Assembly: GCA_021850985.1 (NCBI GenBank)
Contig: JAJZJX010000010.1
Location: 1 to 56,178 of the forward strand
Length of the DNA: 56,178 nt
Source of the DNA: a bacterium
GTDB taxonomy: Bacteria > SZUA-79 > Acidulodesulfobacterales > Acidulodesulfobacteraceae
Direction: 5' to 3'
The position numbers and the translations under genes are program-made. Shown here piece after piece: positions 25,462-33,229 of this stretch. Numbering within the stretch: the first letter of the stretch is position 1; each line of letters starts with the position of its first letter. Under the pieces are notes generated by a model that was not told the origin of the DNA, ran no database searches, and was given only the letters and a program-made list of their open reading frames with translations.

Positions 25462-27909
25462 TCATAATTTTGCAACAAAGCGCTTAATCTTTTCTACTGC
25501 TTCCATGGCATTTTTTGCATAAATGTCAGCATTGATAGATTTAGCATAATCTTCTGTTACTACTGCTCCGCCTACCATAGAAAAAACCTTTAAACCATGT
25601 TTCTTTAATTCTTTTATAACATGCTCCATCTCGGTTACCGTAGTAGTCATTAAAGCGGAAAGCCCTACAAAATCGACTTTATTTTTAGCAGCTTCTTCCA
25701 CTATTTTTTCGGTTTTTACGTTTCTTCCCAAATCTATAACCTCGTAGCCGTTATTCTCAAGAAGCATAGCTACTATATTTTTTCCTATATCGTGCACGTC
25801 GCCTTCTACCGTAGCCATTAATATTTTCGGTCCCGAAGAAATTTCCGAATTTTTCGGCATTTCCTCCTTAATACGGTTAAACGCGGTTTTCATGGCATCG
25901 GCGCTTTCCATTACCTGCGGAAGAAAGTAGATATTTTTTTCAAAAAGCCTGCCGACCTCTTCAAGCGCCGAAATTAAATATTTATTACCGATATCTAAGG
26001 GCGATTCTCCGTCCGATAATAATTTTTCGACGTATTCCGTTATATGCTCTTTTTCTCCGCGGATTACCGCTTCGCGCAAAAGTTCTCCTTCGGTTTTATT
26101 CGTTTCTATTCCGGATTCTTTTTCGGCGGTTTTATTCGAGGAATAGTTTTTCGCGGAGTCGGAAAATCTGTTTATATAGTTCTTAAATAAATAATCTTTG
26201 CCGAGAAGCGCATTCATGGCATAAAAATTAGCCGTTAAATACTCGTCCTCCGGATTAATTATAGCGGCGCTTAAACCCTCTTTAAGACATAAAGAAAGAA
26301 ACGAAGAGTTTATATAAGATCTTTTGGGAAGACCGAAAGAAACGTTGCTGACGCCTAAAACTGTAGGAAGATTAAGACTGTTTTTATTTTTAGACAGAGC
26401 CTCTATCGTTACCAAAGACTTTTCCTGCCCTGCGCTTATAGGCAGAGTCAAAAAATCTACGATTATATCGTATGGCTTTATGCCATAATCTACAAGCCTT
26501 TTATATACCCCGTAAGCTATATCTATTCTTTTTTCGGCAGTTTCCGGAATGCCTTCGTCATTTAAAGCTAAAATTAAAACTCCTGCGCCGTATTTTTTTA
26601 TTAACGGCATAATTTTAGAAAGTTTCTTTTCCTCTCCGCTTATAGAATTAACAAGAGGCTTCCCCGGATACAGCATAAGTGCTTCCTCTAAAACATCCGG
26701 ATTGGAAGAATCGATGGATACGGGAACATGCGATACCCCCGTTACGGCATTAATACCGTTTTTCATCGATACCGTTTCGTCGGTTCCGGGAACGCCGACG
26801 TTTAAATCGAGGACGGCGGCTCCGGCTTTAACCTGATTAACGGCTGTTTTTCTTATATAATTAGTTTTTCCGTTTTTAAGCTCTTCTATAAAGTCCTTTT
26901 TGCCGGTAGGATTAATTCTTTCGCCTATAATAACCGGAGGATGTTTATAACCTATAGGAACGAATTCTGTTCTTGAAGTTATTAATAATCCCTCTTCTCT
27001 TTTTATGCCTCTTACTGGTAAACCTGCGCCGTTAACCGCGTCAATTTCTTTTCTTAGAGCTTTTATGAAATTTTCGTTGCTCCCGCAGCAGGCCGAAATA
27101 ACCCTGACTCCTATAAGAGCAAGTTCCGAAACTAAAGAAGTAAAATCTTCCGGCTTCCCCGGGAAAATAGTAATACCGTCTTTTAATTTCGGAATTCCGG
27201 CGTTAGGTTTAGAAATCAGCGGCACATCCGTAACGGAAGCCATTTTTTTTAAAATCTCGTAAATTCCGGACGGTCCTACTGAGCAGTTAGCCCCTATAAC
27301 ATCCGCTCCGAGGCTGTCTGCCGTTATGGCAAAAACCTCGGGAGTGGTTCCCAATATTGTCCTGTATGCAGCGTCAAACGTCATCATCGCTATAACAGGT
27401 TTATCGGACAATTCTTTGACGGCTATAATCGCGCTTCTTATCTCCTGAAGATCTATCATAGTCTCAAGCTGAAAAATATCGGCTCCGGCATCCAAACCGG
27501 CTTTTATTTGCTCCTTGTAAATCTCTACACTTTCTTTAAAATCAGTTTCGCCGACAGGGTAAATAAATTTTCCGGTAGGACCTAAAGACATAGCCGTCAT
27601 CGCATCGTCGCCGGCAATCTGCTTAACCGCTTTAACGGCGTTAAAATTTACCTCGTAAATTTTATCCGATAAACCGTATTCGGCTAACTTAGGCCTGTTA
27701 GCGCCGAAAGTGTTAGCCACTATTATTTCGCTTCCTGCGTTGTAATAGCTTTTATGGACTTCTTTTATATATTTAATTTTTTCGGTAATATTAAAACTTT
27801 CCGGAAGAAGTCCTTTAGGCAGGAGGTTTTTAAGCTGAAGGACCGTCCCCATAGCTCCGTCCGAAAGTATCAGCCTTTTTTTCAATTCCTCCCTGAAATT
27901 TTTTATCAT
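25462..27909 (-). CDS. metH: Cobalamin-dependent methionine synthase lacking the reactivation domain
   Basis: Transfers a methyl group from 5-methyl-THF to homocysteine through methylcobalamin. Homocysteine-binding domain (1-300): DGAMGTVLQ, zinc cysteines in GANCSVG and ISACCGS. Pterin-binding domain (about 320-580): GERINPTGKKDF, LDLNVGVPG, VSIDSSNPDV. Cap and B12-binding domains (about 600-815): DVHDIGKNIVAMLLENNGY with the cobalt-ligand histidine, and VGLSALMTTT. The protein ends directly after the B12 domain at 815 residues; classical MetH is about 1,200 with a C-terminal AdoMet-binding reactivation domain. Another protein must therefore rescue oxidised cobalamin, perhaps the ASKHA protein at 14276-15544. 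Confidence 0.94.
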   Translation of the reverse strand: MIKNFREELKKRLILSDGAMGTVLQLKNLLPKGLLPESFNITEKIKYIKEVHKSYYNAGSEIIVANTFGANRPKLAEYGLSDKIYEVNFNAVKAVKQIAGDDAMTAMSLGPTGKFIYPVGETDFKESVEIYKEQIKAGLDAGADIFQLETMIDLQEIRSAIIAVKELSDKPVIAMMTFDAAYRTILGTTPEVFAITADSLGADVIGANCSVGPSGIYEILKKMASVTDVPLISKPNAGIPKLKDGITIFPGKPEDFTSLVSELALIGVRVISACCGSNENFIKALRKEIDAVNGAGLPVRGIKREEGLLITSRTEFVPIGYKHPPVIIGERINPTGKKDFIEELKNGKTNYIRKTAVNQVKAGAAVLDLNVGVPGTDETVSMKNGINAVTGVSHVPVSIDSSNPDVLEEALMLYPGKPLVNSISGEEKKLSKIMPLIKKYGAGVLILALNDEGIPETAEKRIDIAYGVYKRLVDYGIKPYDIIVDFLTLPISAGQEKSLVTIEALSKNKNSLNLPTVLGVSNVSFGLPKRSYINSSFLSLCLKEGLSAAIINPEDEYLTANFYAMNALLGKDYLFKNYINRFSDSAKNYSSNKTAEKESGIETNKTEGELLREAVIRGEKEHITEYVEKLLSDGESPLDIGNKYLISALEEVGRLFEKNIYFLPQVMESADAMKTAFNRIKEEMPKNSEISSGPKILMATVEGDVHDIGKNIVAMLLENNGYEVIDLGRNVKTEKIVEEAAKNKVDFVGLSALMTTTVTEMEHVIKELKKHGLKVFSMVGGAVVTEDYAKSINADIYAKNAMEAVEKIKRFVAKL

Positions 27910-27978
27910 ATATTATATGCTCCCGTGTTATGCATAGAATTGACTATATTTAGTATTTATAAAAAGAAAAAGTTTCTA

Positions 27979-28866
27979 TTATGAAAAATTAACGACATAA
28001 ACGTTATCGATAGGCCTGCCGAGAAATTTGCCTCCAAGTTCCTTAAATCTTTCGGAATCGTCGCTGACAAAAAAGATTTCGTTTCCGGATTCCGTTCCGG
28101 ATTTAAGCATTCCAAATTCTTCCAAATAATTTTTAACCGACCTCGCCGTTTCGACCCCTGAATCTATAATTTCGGTATCGTCTCCTATTTCTTTTTCTAT
28201 AAAATCCTTAAGGATAGGATAATGGGTACAGCCTAAGACAAGGCATGCAGGTTTTTCCTTTATTACGGAAGCTAAATAATATTTTATTACATTTTTAGTT
28301 ATTTCTTCGTTTAAAAAACCTTCTTCGACCAACGGTACAAAAAGAGGACAAGATTTTTCTATAATTTCTAAATTTTCGTTAAAACCGTTAAAATCTGTAT
28401 TTGAAATATTAACTTTTTCGCTTTTTTTAACGCCGTATAATAATGCGGCTTTTTCTTTTATAGTTTTGGAATATGCCCCGCTCTTGACGGTTGCGGAAGT
28501 ACCGATTACGGCTATAATTTTCCGTCCCGAAATATTAAGGGATACCTCTACCGCTTTTTGCGCGCCGGGTTCTATAACTCCGAATACAGGAACGGGCGAT
28601 ATTTTGCGCAAATAATCGAGCGCCCAACTTGAGGAAGTATTGCAGGCGACTATAGCTATCTTTATGCCTTTATCGGTTAAAAAGCCTAATATCTCGGACG
28701 AATATTTTATTATGGTTTCTTTAGATTTGTTTCCGTAAGGAACTCTGGCGGTATCTCCGAAATAAATTAAGTCTTCGAAGGGCAGAATCTTTCTTATTTC
28801 CTTAAAAACGGTAAGTCCGCCGAGACCGGAATCAAATATTCCTATAGGGGAATTATTAAATTTCAT
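27979..28866 (-). CDS. murI: Glutamate racemase
   Basis: Interconverts L- and D-glutamate to supply D-glutamate for peptidoglycan. The 295-residue protein has GIFDSGLGGLTVFKEI at the N-terminus and YFGDTARVPYGNKS. The two catalytic cysteines are in IVACNTSS and VLGCTHYPIL. Length is slightly above the usual 265-285. It is divergent from queF, with the metH start 70 bp downstream. Proximity to murT and gatD, which act on the D-glutamate residue of lipid II, is suggestive. Confidence 0.96.
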   Translation of the reverse strand: MKFNNSPIGIFDSGLGGLTVFKEIRKILPFEDLIYFGDTARVPYGNKSKETIIKYSSEILGFLTDKGIKIAIVACNTSSSWALDYLRKISPVPVFGVIEPGAQKAVEVSLNISGRKIIAVIGTSATVKSGAYSKTIKEKAALLYGVKKSEKVNISNTDFNGFNENLEIIEKSCPLFVPLVEEGFLNEEITKNVIKYYLASVIKEKPACLVLGCTHYPILKDFIEKEIGDDTEIIDSGVETARSVKNYLEEFGMLKSGTESGNEIFFVSDDSERFKELGGKFLGRPIDNVYVVNFS

Positions 28867-28898
28867 TATTAAATTTTATTTATGATTTATAATAATTA

Positions 28899-28907
28899 TG
28901 CTATAAT
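28899..28907 (+). promoter_or_regulatory. Extended -10 promoter candidate for queF
   Basis: TGCTATAAT, an extended -10 element, lies about 68 bp before the queF ATG in the divergent murI-queF gap. The same TATGCTATAAT sequence precedes bioF. The queF leader that would follow is AT-rich and shows no clear hairpin. Confidence 0.5.
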
Positions 28908-28974
28908 TTATAAAAACTACACAAATACAGTAAATATTATAAAATAAAAATCAAAAAATAAAAATCAAAAACTA

Positions 28975-29400
28975 ATGGAAGATAAATATTTAAATAAAAG
29001 ATTCGATATTTTAGACGAAAAAAACATAGACGTAGAAATATTAGAAACATTAGATTTTCGGTATAAAGGAAGCGGAACGGCCGTAACTATATCTACAAAG
29101 GAATTTACGTCAGTCTGTCCATGGACGGGGCTTCCCGATACGGCGGAAATTTTTATAACATATATACCGTCGAAAAAATTAGTCGAAATGAAATCGCTGA
29201 AATATTACCTGCTTTCTTTCAGAAATGTTGGAATACTGCAGGAACATGCCGTAAACAGAATTATTAACGATTTGACCGGACTGTTAAAACCGGAATTCAT
29301 GGAAGTAACCGCAAAATTCGAATCCAGGGGCGGATTGGACACCTTGGTTAAAGTGAAATATGAAAAACGGAAAATAAAAACGGAAAATAAATTGGAATAA
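28975..29400 (+). CDS. queF: NADPH-dependent 7-cyano-7-deazaguanine reductase
   Basis: Reduces preQ0 to preQ1 in queuosine synthesis for tRNA wobble positions. The 141-residue protein is the short (YkvM-type) form, with the catalytic cysteine in SVCPWTGLPD and the QueF signature LVEMKSLKYYLLSFRN. A C-terminal FESRGGLDT segment also fits. No other queuosine gene is in the window. No Shine-Dalgarno sequence is evident before the ATG at 28975. Its 3' end faces gatD across a 74-bp gap that holds a small GCGAG/CTCGC hairpin. Confidence 0.95.
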   Translation: MEDKYLNKRFDILDEKNIDVEILETLDFRYKGSGTAVTISTKEFTSVCPWTGLPDTAEIFITYIPSKKLVEMKSLKYYLLSFRNVGILQEHAVNRIINDLTGLLKPEFMEVTAKFESRGGLDTLVKVKYEKRKIKTENKLE

Positions 29401-29474
29401 ACCGATAAATTTTATCTGAATCATGCACTTGACAAAGCGAGACTGCTTCGCTCGCAATAAATGAATTTAAAGCT

Positions 29475-30242
29475 CTAAAAAAATCCTTTTAAATCGCGGA
29501 CATCTTTTCTGGCTTTTATTTCAAAATTATCGTCTATTTCATCGGCTTTTACGCCGCTTATTTCCATCGCTTCCGGTAAATTAACGCCGTATTTATTTTG
29601 CAAGGCTAAACCGATAAGATAATCGCAAAAAACAAAATTTTTAGGCAGAAAACTGCCATGCATATATGTTCCGAAAAAATTACCGGTTCTTGCCCCCTCT
29701 GTTTTATCTTTGCCGTTGTTTCCGTATCCTTTCAATACGGTTCCTATGCAACTTTGACTCTTGTCTAAATATGTCCTGCCTCCGTGATTTTCAAAACCTA
29801 TTAAAACCGTACCGACAGATTTAACGGCTATGTTTCCGGTCAGCCTCGGCGTTCCGGATTCGGTATAGCCCTTAAATACCGATATGCCTTTCATTATCTT
29901 ACCGTCCGCAGACTTGTAATAGTCGCACAAAAGCTGATAACCGCCGCATATAGCAAGCATAATTTTATTTTTATTCAAAGATTCTATTAAAATATTTTTT
30001 TTGTCGGAAAAAAAATCCTCATAAATTAGAGCCTGCTCGGCATCCTGTCCTCCGCCCATAAAAAATATATCCGCCGATTCGCATTCTTTTTCATAGTTTT
30101 TGCCTACGGTAACGTCTATTATTTTAATTTCTATACCGTAAACGGAACACCTGTATTTAAAATATATAATATTCCCCCTGTCTCCGTATATATTCATAAT
30201 TTCGGGATAAAGATCTACGGCTGTTAATTCAAATTTTTTCAT
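29475..30242 (-). CDS. gatD: Lipid II isoglutaminyl synthase, glutamine amidotransferase subunit GatD
   Basis: Glutaminase partner of MurT that hydrolyses glutamine and feeds ammonia to amidate lipid II. The 255-residue protein belongs to the CobB/CobQ-like class I amidotransferases: YPEIMNIYGDRGNI at the start, MGGGQDAEQ, the nucleophile in MLAICGGYQLL (Cys99) and the catalytic histidine in GTYMHGSFLPKN. YGDRGN and GGGQD are characteristic of GatD rather than cobyric acid synthase, and no N-terminal dethiobiotin-synthetase-like domain is present. The presence of a DUF1727 MurT in the same region settles the call. The ATG at 30242 follows an inverted-repeat element. Confidence 0.9.
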   Translation of the reverse strand: MKKFELTAVDLYPEIMNIYGDRGNIIYFKYRCSVYGIEIKIIDVTVGKNYEKECESADIFFMGGGQDAEQALIYEDFFSDKKNILIESLNKNKIMLAICGGYQLLCDYYKSADGKIMKGISVFKGYTESGTPRLTGNIAVKSVGTVLIGFENHGGRTYLDKSQSCIGTVLKGYGNNGKDKTEGARTGNFFGTYMHGSFLPKNFVFCDYLIGLALQNKYGVNLPEAMEISGVKADEIDDNFEIKARKDVRDLKGFF

Positions 30243-30257
30243 AATAATTAATTAAAT

Positions 30258-30382
30258 CCTTAATCCTGCAATAGAAATTACATTATATACTCAAAAGCTA
30301 TATTAAATCTGGATTCCCGCTTTCGCGGGAATAAACGCATGCCGTTTATGCAGAAAATAAAAATTCTATTGCAGGATTAAGG
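30258..30382. mobile_element. MITE-like element with 22-bp terminal inverted repeats
   Basis: Ends CCTTAATCCTGCAATAGAA (30258-30276) and TTCTATTGCAGGATTAAGG (30364-30382) are exact inverted copies over 19 bp, with further partial matching inward. TAAAT occurs directly outside both ends (30253-30257 and 30383-30387), as expected of a 5-bp target duplication. The 125-bp element holds no reading frame of note but contains the GGATTCCCG-type palindrome at 30311-30332. It lies between the divergent gatD and bioF. Confidence 0.7.
30311..30332. repeat. GGATTCCCGC...GCGGGAAT palindrome, copy 2
   Basis: Same 22-bp palindrome as at 1422-1443, one base different, nested inside the MITE-like element upstream of bioF. 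Confidence 0.7.
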
Positions 30383-30385
30383 TAA

Positions 30386-30402
30386 ATAAATCTGACACCT
30401 TT
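30386..30402. repeat. Single end of inverted-repeat element family B
   Basis: ATAAATCTGACACCTTT, one terminal arm of the family B repeats, directly after the MITE-like element. It appears to be a truncated remnant, partly overlapping the bioF promoter region. Confidence 0.5.
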
Positions 30403-30415
30403 AAAATTAAAAATA

Positions 30416-30424
30416 TGCTATAAT
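30416..30424 (+). promoter_or_regulatory. Extended -10 promoter candidate for bioF
   Basis: TGCTATAAT ends 11 bp before the bioF ATG. This predicts a leader of only a few bases, and there is no Shine-Dalgarno sequence. The upstream bases come from repeat elements. Confidence 0.55.
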
Positions 30425-30435
30425 ATATTTTATTT

Positions 30436-31623
30436 ATGTCTATATTATCGGAACTAATTTCAAAAAAAATCGAAGAAAATAAAAAATCGGGGTTTTATAG
30501 AAAAATTCCCGATATAAAAACAGAAAAATTAAAAAGAGAACCATATTCCTTCGATTCCCATTATAACACCGTAACCATCAATCTTGCAACAAACGATTAT
30601 CTTGGACTCTCTTTAAACGAAAGAGTAAAAACGGCGGCAAAGCAAGCAATCGATTTATACGGAACTTCGGCAGGATCTTCTTTTTTAATATGCGGACATT
30701 ACGATATCCACTCCGAACTTGAAAAAGAATTATGCAAATTCAAGGGCGGCTATGATAATTGTATTTTATACCCTTCGGGATATCAGGCAAATACCGGAAT
30801 TATAAGAACTCTGGCGGGCATATCTCCATTAAACACGGTTATAATTTTCGACGAGCTTTCTCATGCTTCTATTATTGACGGAATTATAGCCTCAGGCGTT
30901 AAATTTAAAAGTTTTAAACATAACGATTTAAATTCTTTAGAGAATACGCTTGTAAGATATAAAGACTATCAAATAAAACTTGTTATAACGGAAGGCGTAT
31001 TCAGCATGGACGGCGATATACCCGATTTGCCCGCTATTTTAGATTTAACCGAAAAATACGGCGCATTAAGTATAACGGATGACGCCCACGCTACAGGAAC
31101 AATAGGTAAAAACGGCGGAGGCAGTTCGGATTTTCATAATACAAAACCGGATATAACAATAGGAACGCTCGGTAAGGCGCTTGCTTCAAACGGAGCATTC
31201 GTTCTCTCGAACGGTTCTATTATAGAATACCTCGTTAATTTCAGCAGGGCTTTTATATTTTCTACCGGTATTCCACCTTCTTCTGCCGCATCTGCGTTAT
31301 CCGCTTTAAAATTTATAAAAGAAAACAGGGGAATAGTATTAAAATTACAAAACAACGCTAAATTTGCAAGGGAATTTTTAAAAAAATCGGGCTTAGATAC
31401 TTTAAATTCCTCTACCCATATTATTCCTATATTAATCGGCGATGAAGACAAAGCCGTTTTAATAGAAAAAGAACTTTTAAAAGACGGCATATACTTAAAG
31501 GCAGTGAGATATCCGGCGGTAGCCAAAAACAAAGCGATATTGCGGCTCGGAATAAACCTGACCATAGACGATGCCTTATTTGAAAACGTCTTAAAAGAAA
31601 TAGTCCGCAAGGTTAAAGCGTAA
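30436..31623 (+). CDS. bioF: 8-amino-7-oxononanoate synthase
   Basis: PLP enzyme that condenses pimeloyl-ACP (or pimeloyl-CoA) with L-alanine in biotin synthesis. The 395-residue protein has INLATNDYLGLSL, GTSAGSSFLICGHYDIHSELE, FDELSHASIIDG, DDAHATGTIGKNGGG and the PLP-lysine motif TIGTLGKALASNGAF. These are standard for the alpha-oxoamine synthase family. The family also includes KBL and ALAS, but the bioC-like gene 44 bp downstream and bioB nearby favour BioF. It starts directly after a -10 element and probably has almost no leader. Confidence 0.92.
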   Translation: MSILSELISKKIEENKKSGFYRKIPDIKTEKLKREPYSFDSHYNTVTINLATNDYLGLSLNERVKTAAKQAIDLYGTSAGSSFLICGHYDIHSELEKELCKFKGGYDNCILYPSGYQANTGIIRTLAGISPLNTVIIFDELSHASIIDGIIASGVKFKSFKHNDLNSLENTLVRYKDYQIKLVITEGVFSMDGDIPDLPAILDLTEKYGALSITDDAHATGTIGKNGGGSSDFHNTKPDITIGTLGKALASNGAFVLSNGSIIEYLVNFSRAFIFSTGIPPSSAASALSALKFIKENRGIVLKLQNNAKFAREFLKKSGLDTLNSSTHIIPILIGDEDKAVLIEKELLKDGIYLKAVRYPAVAKNKAILRLGINLTIDDALFENVLKEIVRKVKA

Positions 31624-31667
31624 ATTAGCAGCCGTAAGTTCACTTAATAATTAATAATTTTTCAAAT

Positions 31668-32447
31668 ATGATAGATAAAAACAAAGTAAAAAAAAATTTT
31701 TCAAGCGCCGAAGATTACGACAATCACACTTCTTACCACAATATAACCATGGCTATGATATCTAAATCTATCAAAGAGTTTAATAAAAAAGGAAATTTTT
31801 TAGAAATTCTTGATATAGGATGCGGAACGGCTCAAGGCCACGATGCTTTAAAGAAAAATTTAAATCAGACCGGTTTTAAATACTTTGGGCTGGATATCGC
31901 CATAGGATTATTAAATAAAGCAAAAAAAAATAGTCACGCTTTCTTGATTAACGGAGATGCGGAATTGCTGCCGTTTAAACCCCTTAAATTCGACGTCATA
32001 TTTTCAAATATAACCATACATTGGCTAAACAATATAGATACGTTTTTATTAAGATGCAAATATTCTTTGAAAAACGACGGAATAATGATATTTGCTTTTT
32101 TAATTTCAGGAACGCTAAAAGAATTAAAAGAAATTTTTAAGCATGACGGAAACGTATTAAAATTTCATGAATTTCCCGAAATAGACAGCTATAAAGAAAA
32201 AATAGACGTATCCGGTTTAAAAATAGAATACTGCGATATCATAGAGTATACTGAAACCGCTGAATCTTCATTGCATTTACTAAAAAGAATAAATTTGCTC
32301 GGTGCTAAAAACACATTCGATAATAATAATCATAAAACCGGTTTATTAAGAAAAGGGTTAAAAAATTACGACAAAAATTACCGCAATGAAGATAATATGG
32401 TTTACTGCACTTATAAAATTGCATATTTAATTATTTCAAAAAAATAA
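31668..32447 (+). CDS. bioC: SAM-dependent methyltransferase, probable malonyl-ACP O-methyltransferase
   Basis: A 259-residue class I methyltransferase. BioC methylates the free carboxyl of malonyl-ACP so that fatty acid synthesis can build the pimeloyl moiety of biotin. The N-terminal KKNFSSAEDYDNHTSYHN is the typical BioC opening (F-x-xAA-xYDxxA-x-xQ pattern, diverged). The SAM-binding motif I is LDIGCGTAQGHDAL, with GDAELLPFKPLKFDVIFSN and TIHWLNN following. Position directly after bioF strongly supports BioC over a general methyltransferase. The stop codon abuts a terminator hairpin. Confidence 0.82.
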   Translation: MIDKNKVKKNFSSAEDYDNHTSYHNITMAMISKSIKEFNKKGNFLEILDIGCGTAQGHDALKKNLNQTGFKYFGLDIAIGLLNKAKKNSHAFLINGDAELLPFKPLKFDVIFSNITIHWLNNIDTFLLRCKYSLKNDGIMIFAFLISGTLKELKEIFKHDGNVLKFHEFPEIDSYKEKIDVSGLKIEYCDIIEYTETAESSLHLLKRINLLGAKNTFDNNNHKTGLLRKGLKNYDKNYRNEDNMVYCTYKIAYLIISKK

Positions 32448-32478
32448 ACCTCCGATAATTATAAAATTATCGGAGGTT
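32447..32478. terminator. Bidirectional terminator between bioC and pal
   Basis: Perfect 14-bp stem AACCTCCGATAATT / AATTATCGGAGGTT with an ATAA loop, between convergent bioC and pal. On the minus strand it is followed by a T-rich run (TTATTTTTTT), so it is a good intrinsic terminator for pal; the plus-strand side has a weaker T run. Confidence 0.85.
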
Positions 32479-32504
32479 CAGGTAAAATTTTTATTTCTTT
32501 TTTG

Positions 32505-33050
32505 TTATCTTACGACTGCGAAATGGTCCCTTCTGTTTATTGCATAACATACTCTCGTATGCGCTCTGCATAAAGGTTTTTCTTTGCCGTAGCTGATTGT
32601 TTTTAACCTGTCCGCCGATACTCCAAGGTCTTCAAGATAAGCTTTTGCGGCATTAGCCCTTCTCCAGCCAAGCGCAAGGTTGTATGCTTCCGAACCTCTT
32701 CTGTCGCAATTCCCCTGAATCTGAATAGCAACATTGGGATTATACTTAAGGTAAATAGCATCCTTTTTAAGTATCATTTTGTCGAGCGGAGTAAGTATCG
32801 ACTTGTTGAAAGCAAAATGGATGTTGTTAGAATTAGATTGAATATTGTAATTTGCAAGCCACGGATACTTTTTCAGGTAAGAAGGTACCTGTTGTGCTTG
32901 CGGTCTAACGGCTGCTACTGCCGGTTTTTTTGCAGGCGGCAATGCGCTGGAAGACGTTTTTGTTACTTTGGGCGCGCATCCGGAAAGAACCGCGGAAACG
33001 CCGAAAACCAAACCAAGAATAGAAAGACCTACCTTTGTTTTTTTGTTCAT
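32505..33050 (-). CDS. pal: Peptidoglycan-associated lipoprotein Pal (OmpA family)
   Basis: Outer-membrane lipoprotein that ties the outer membrane to peptidoglycan. The 181-residue protein has a lipoprotein signal peptide with lipobox LSGC (Cys25), a proline/alanine-rich linker to about residue 60 and an OmpA-like domain. This contains IHFAFNKSILTPLDK, IQIQGNCDRRGSEAYN (conserved Asp and Arg for diaminopimelate binding) and ISYGKEKPLC. A good Shine-Dalgarno sequence (AAGGAGAGAG) precedes the ATG. The usual tol genes are not in the window. It ends near the bidirectional terminator. Confidence 0.94.
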   Translation of the reverse strand: MNKKTKVGLSILGLVFGVSAVLSGCAPKVTKTSSSALPPAKKPAVAAVRPQAQQVPSYLKKYPWLANYNIQSNSNNIHFAFNKSILTPLDKMILKKDAIYLKYNPNVAIQIQGNCDRRGSEAYNLALGWRRANAAKAYLEDLGVSADRLKTISYGKEKPLCRAHTRVCYAINRRDHFAVVR

Positions 33051-33194
33051 TGTAAACTCTCTCCTTAAAAATTAAGATTTCAAAAGTTAAATTACTTTAA
33101 AACATTTTATGATTTAATTTGTATAATATATATATACCATTATTTAAAAAAAAATCAATAGTTTTTTATAAACTTTTTTATCTTTCTTTATTAA

Positions 33195-33223
33195 TTGAAT
33201 TTTTTTTGAATTTTTGATATAAA
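33195..33223 (+). promoter_or_regulatory. Sigma-70-type promoter for dnaJ/cbpA
   Basis: TTGAAT (33195-33200) and TATAAA (33218-33223) are 17 bp apart. The predicted start of transcription falls at or next to the ATG at 33230, and no Shine-Dalgarno sequence is present, so the mRNA may be leaderless. No CIRCE heat-shock element is seen. Confidence 0.6.
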
Positions 33224-33229
33224 TAATGT

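Noticed and set aside
28908-28974. PreQ1 riboswitch before queF, suggested by the AAAAACTAATGG sequence at the start codon
   Set aside because: The upstream leader lacks the GC stem-loop of preQ1-I or a recognisable preQ1-II fold; the A-rich tail alone is not evidence.
29401-29474. GCGAG/CTCGC hairpin between queF and gatD as a terminator
   Set aside because: Only a 5-bp stem with a large loop and no T-run; too weak to call.
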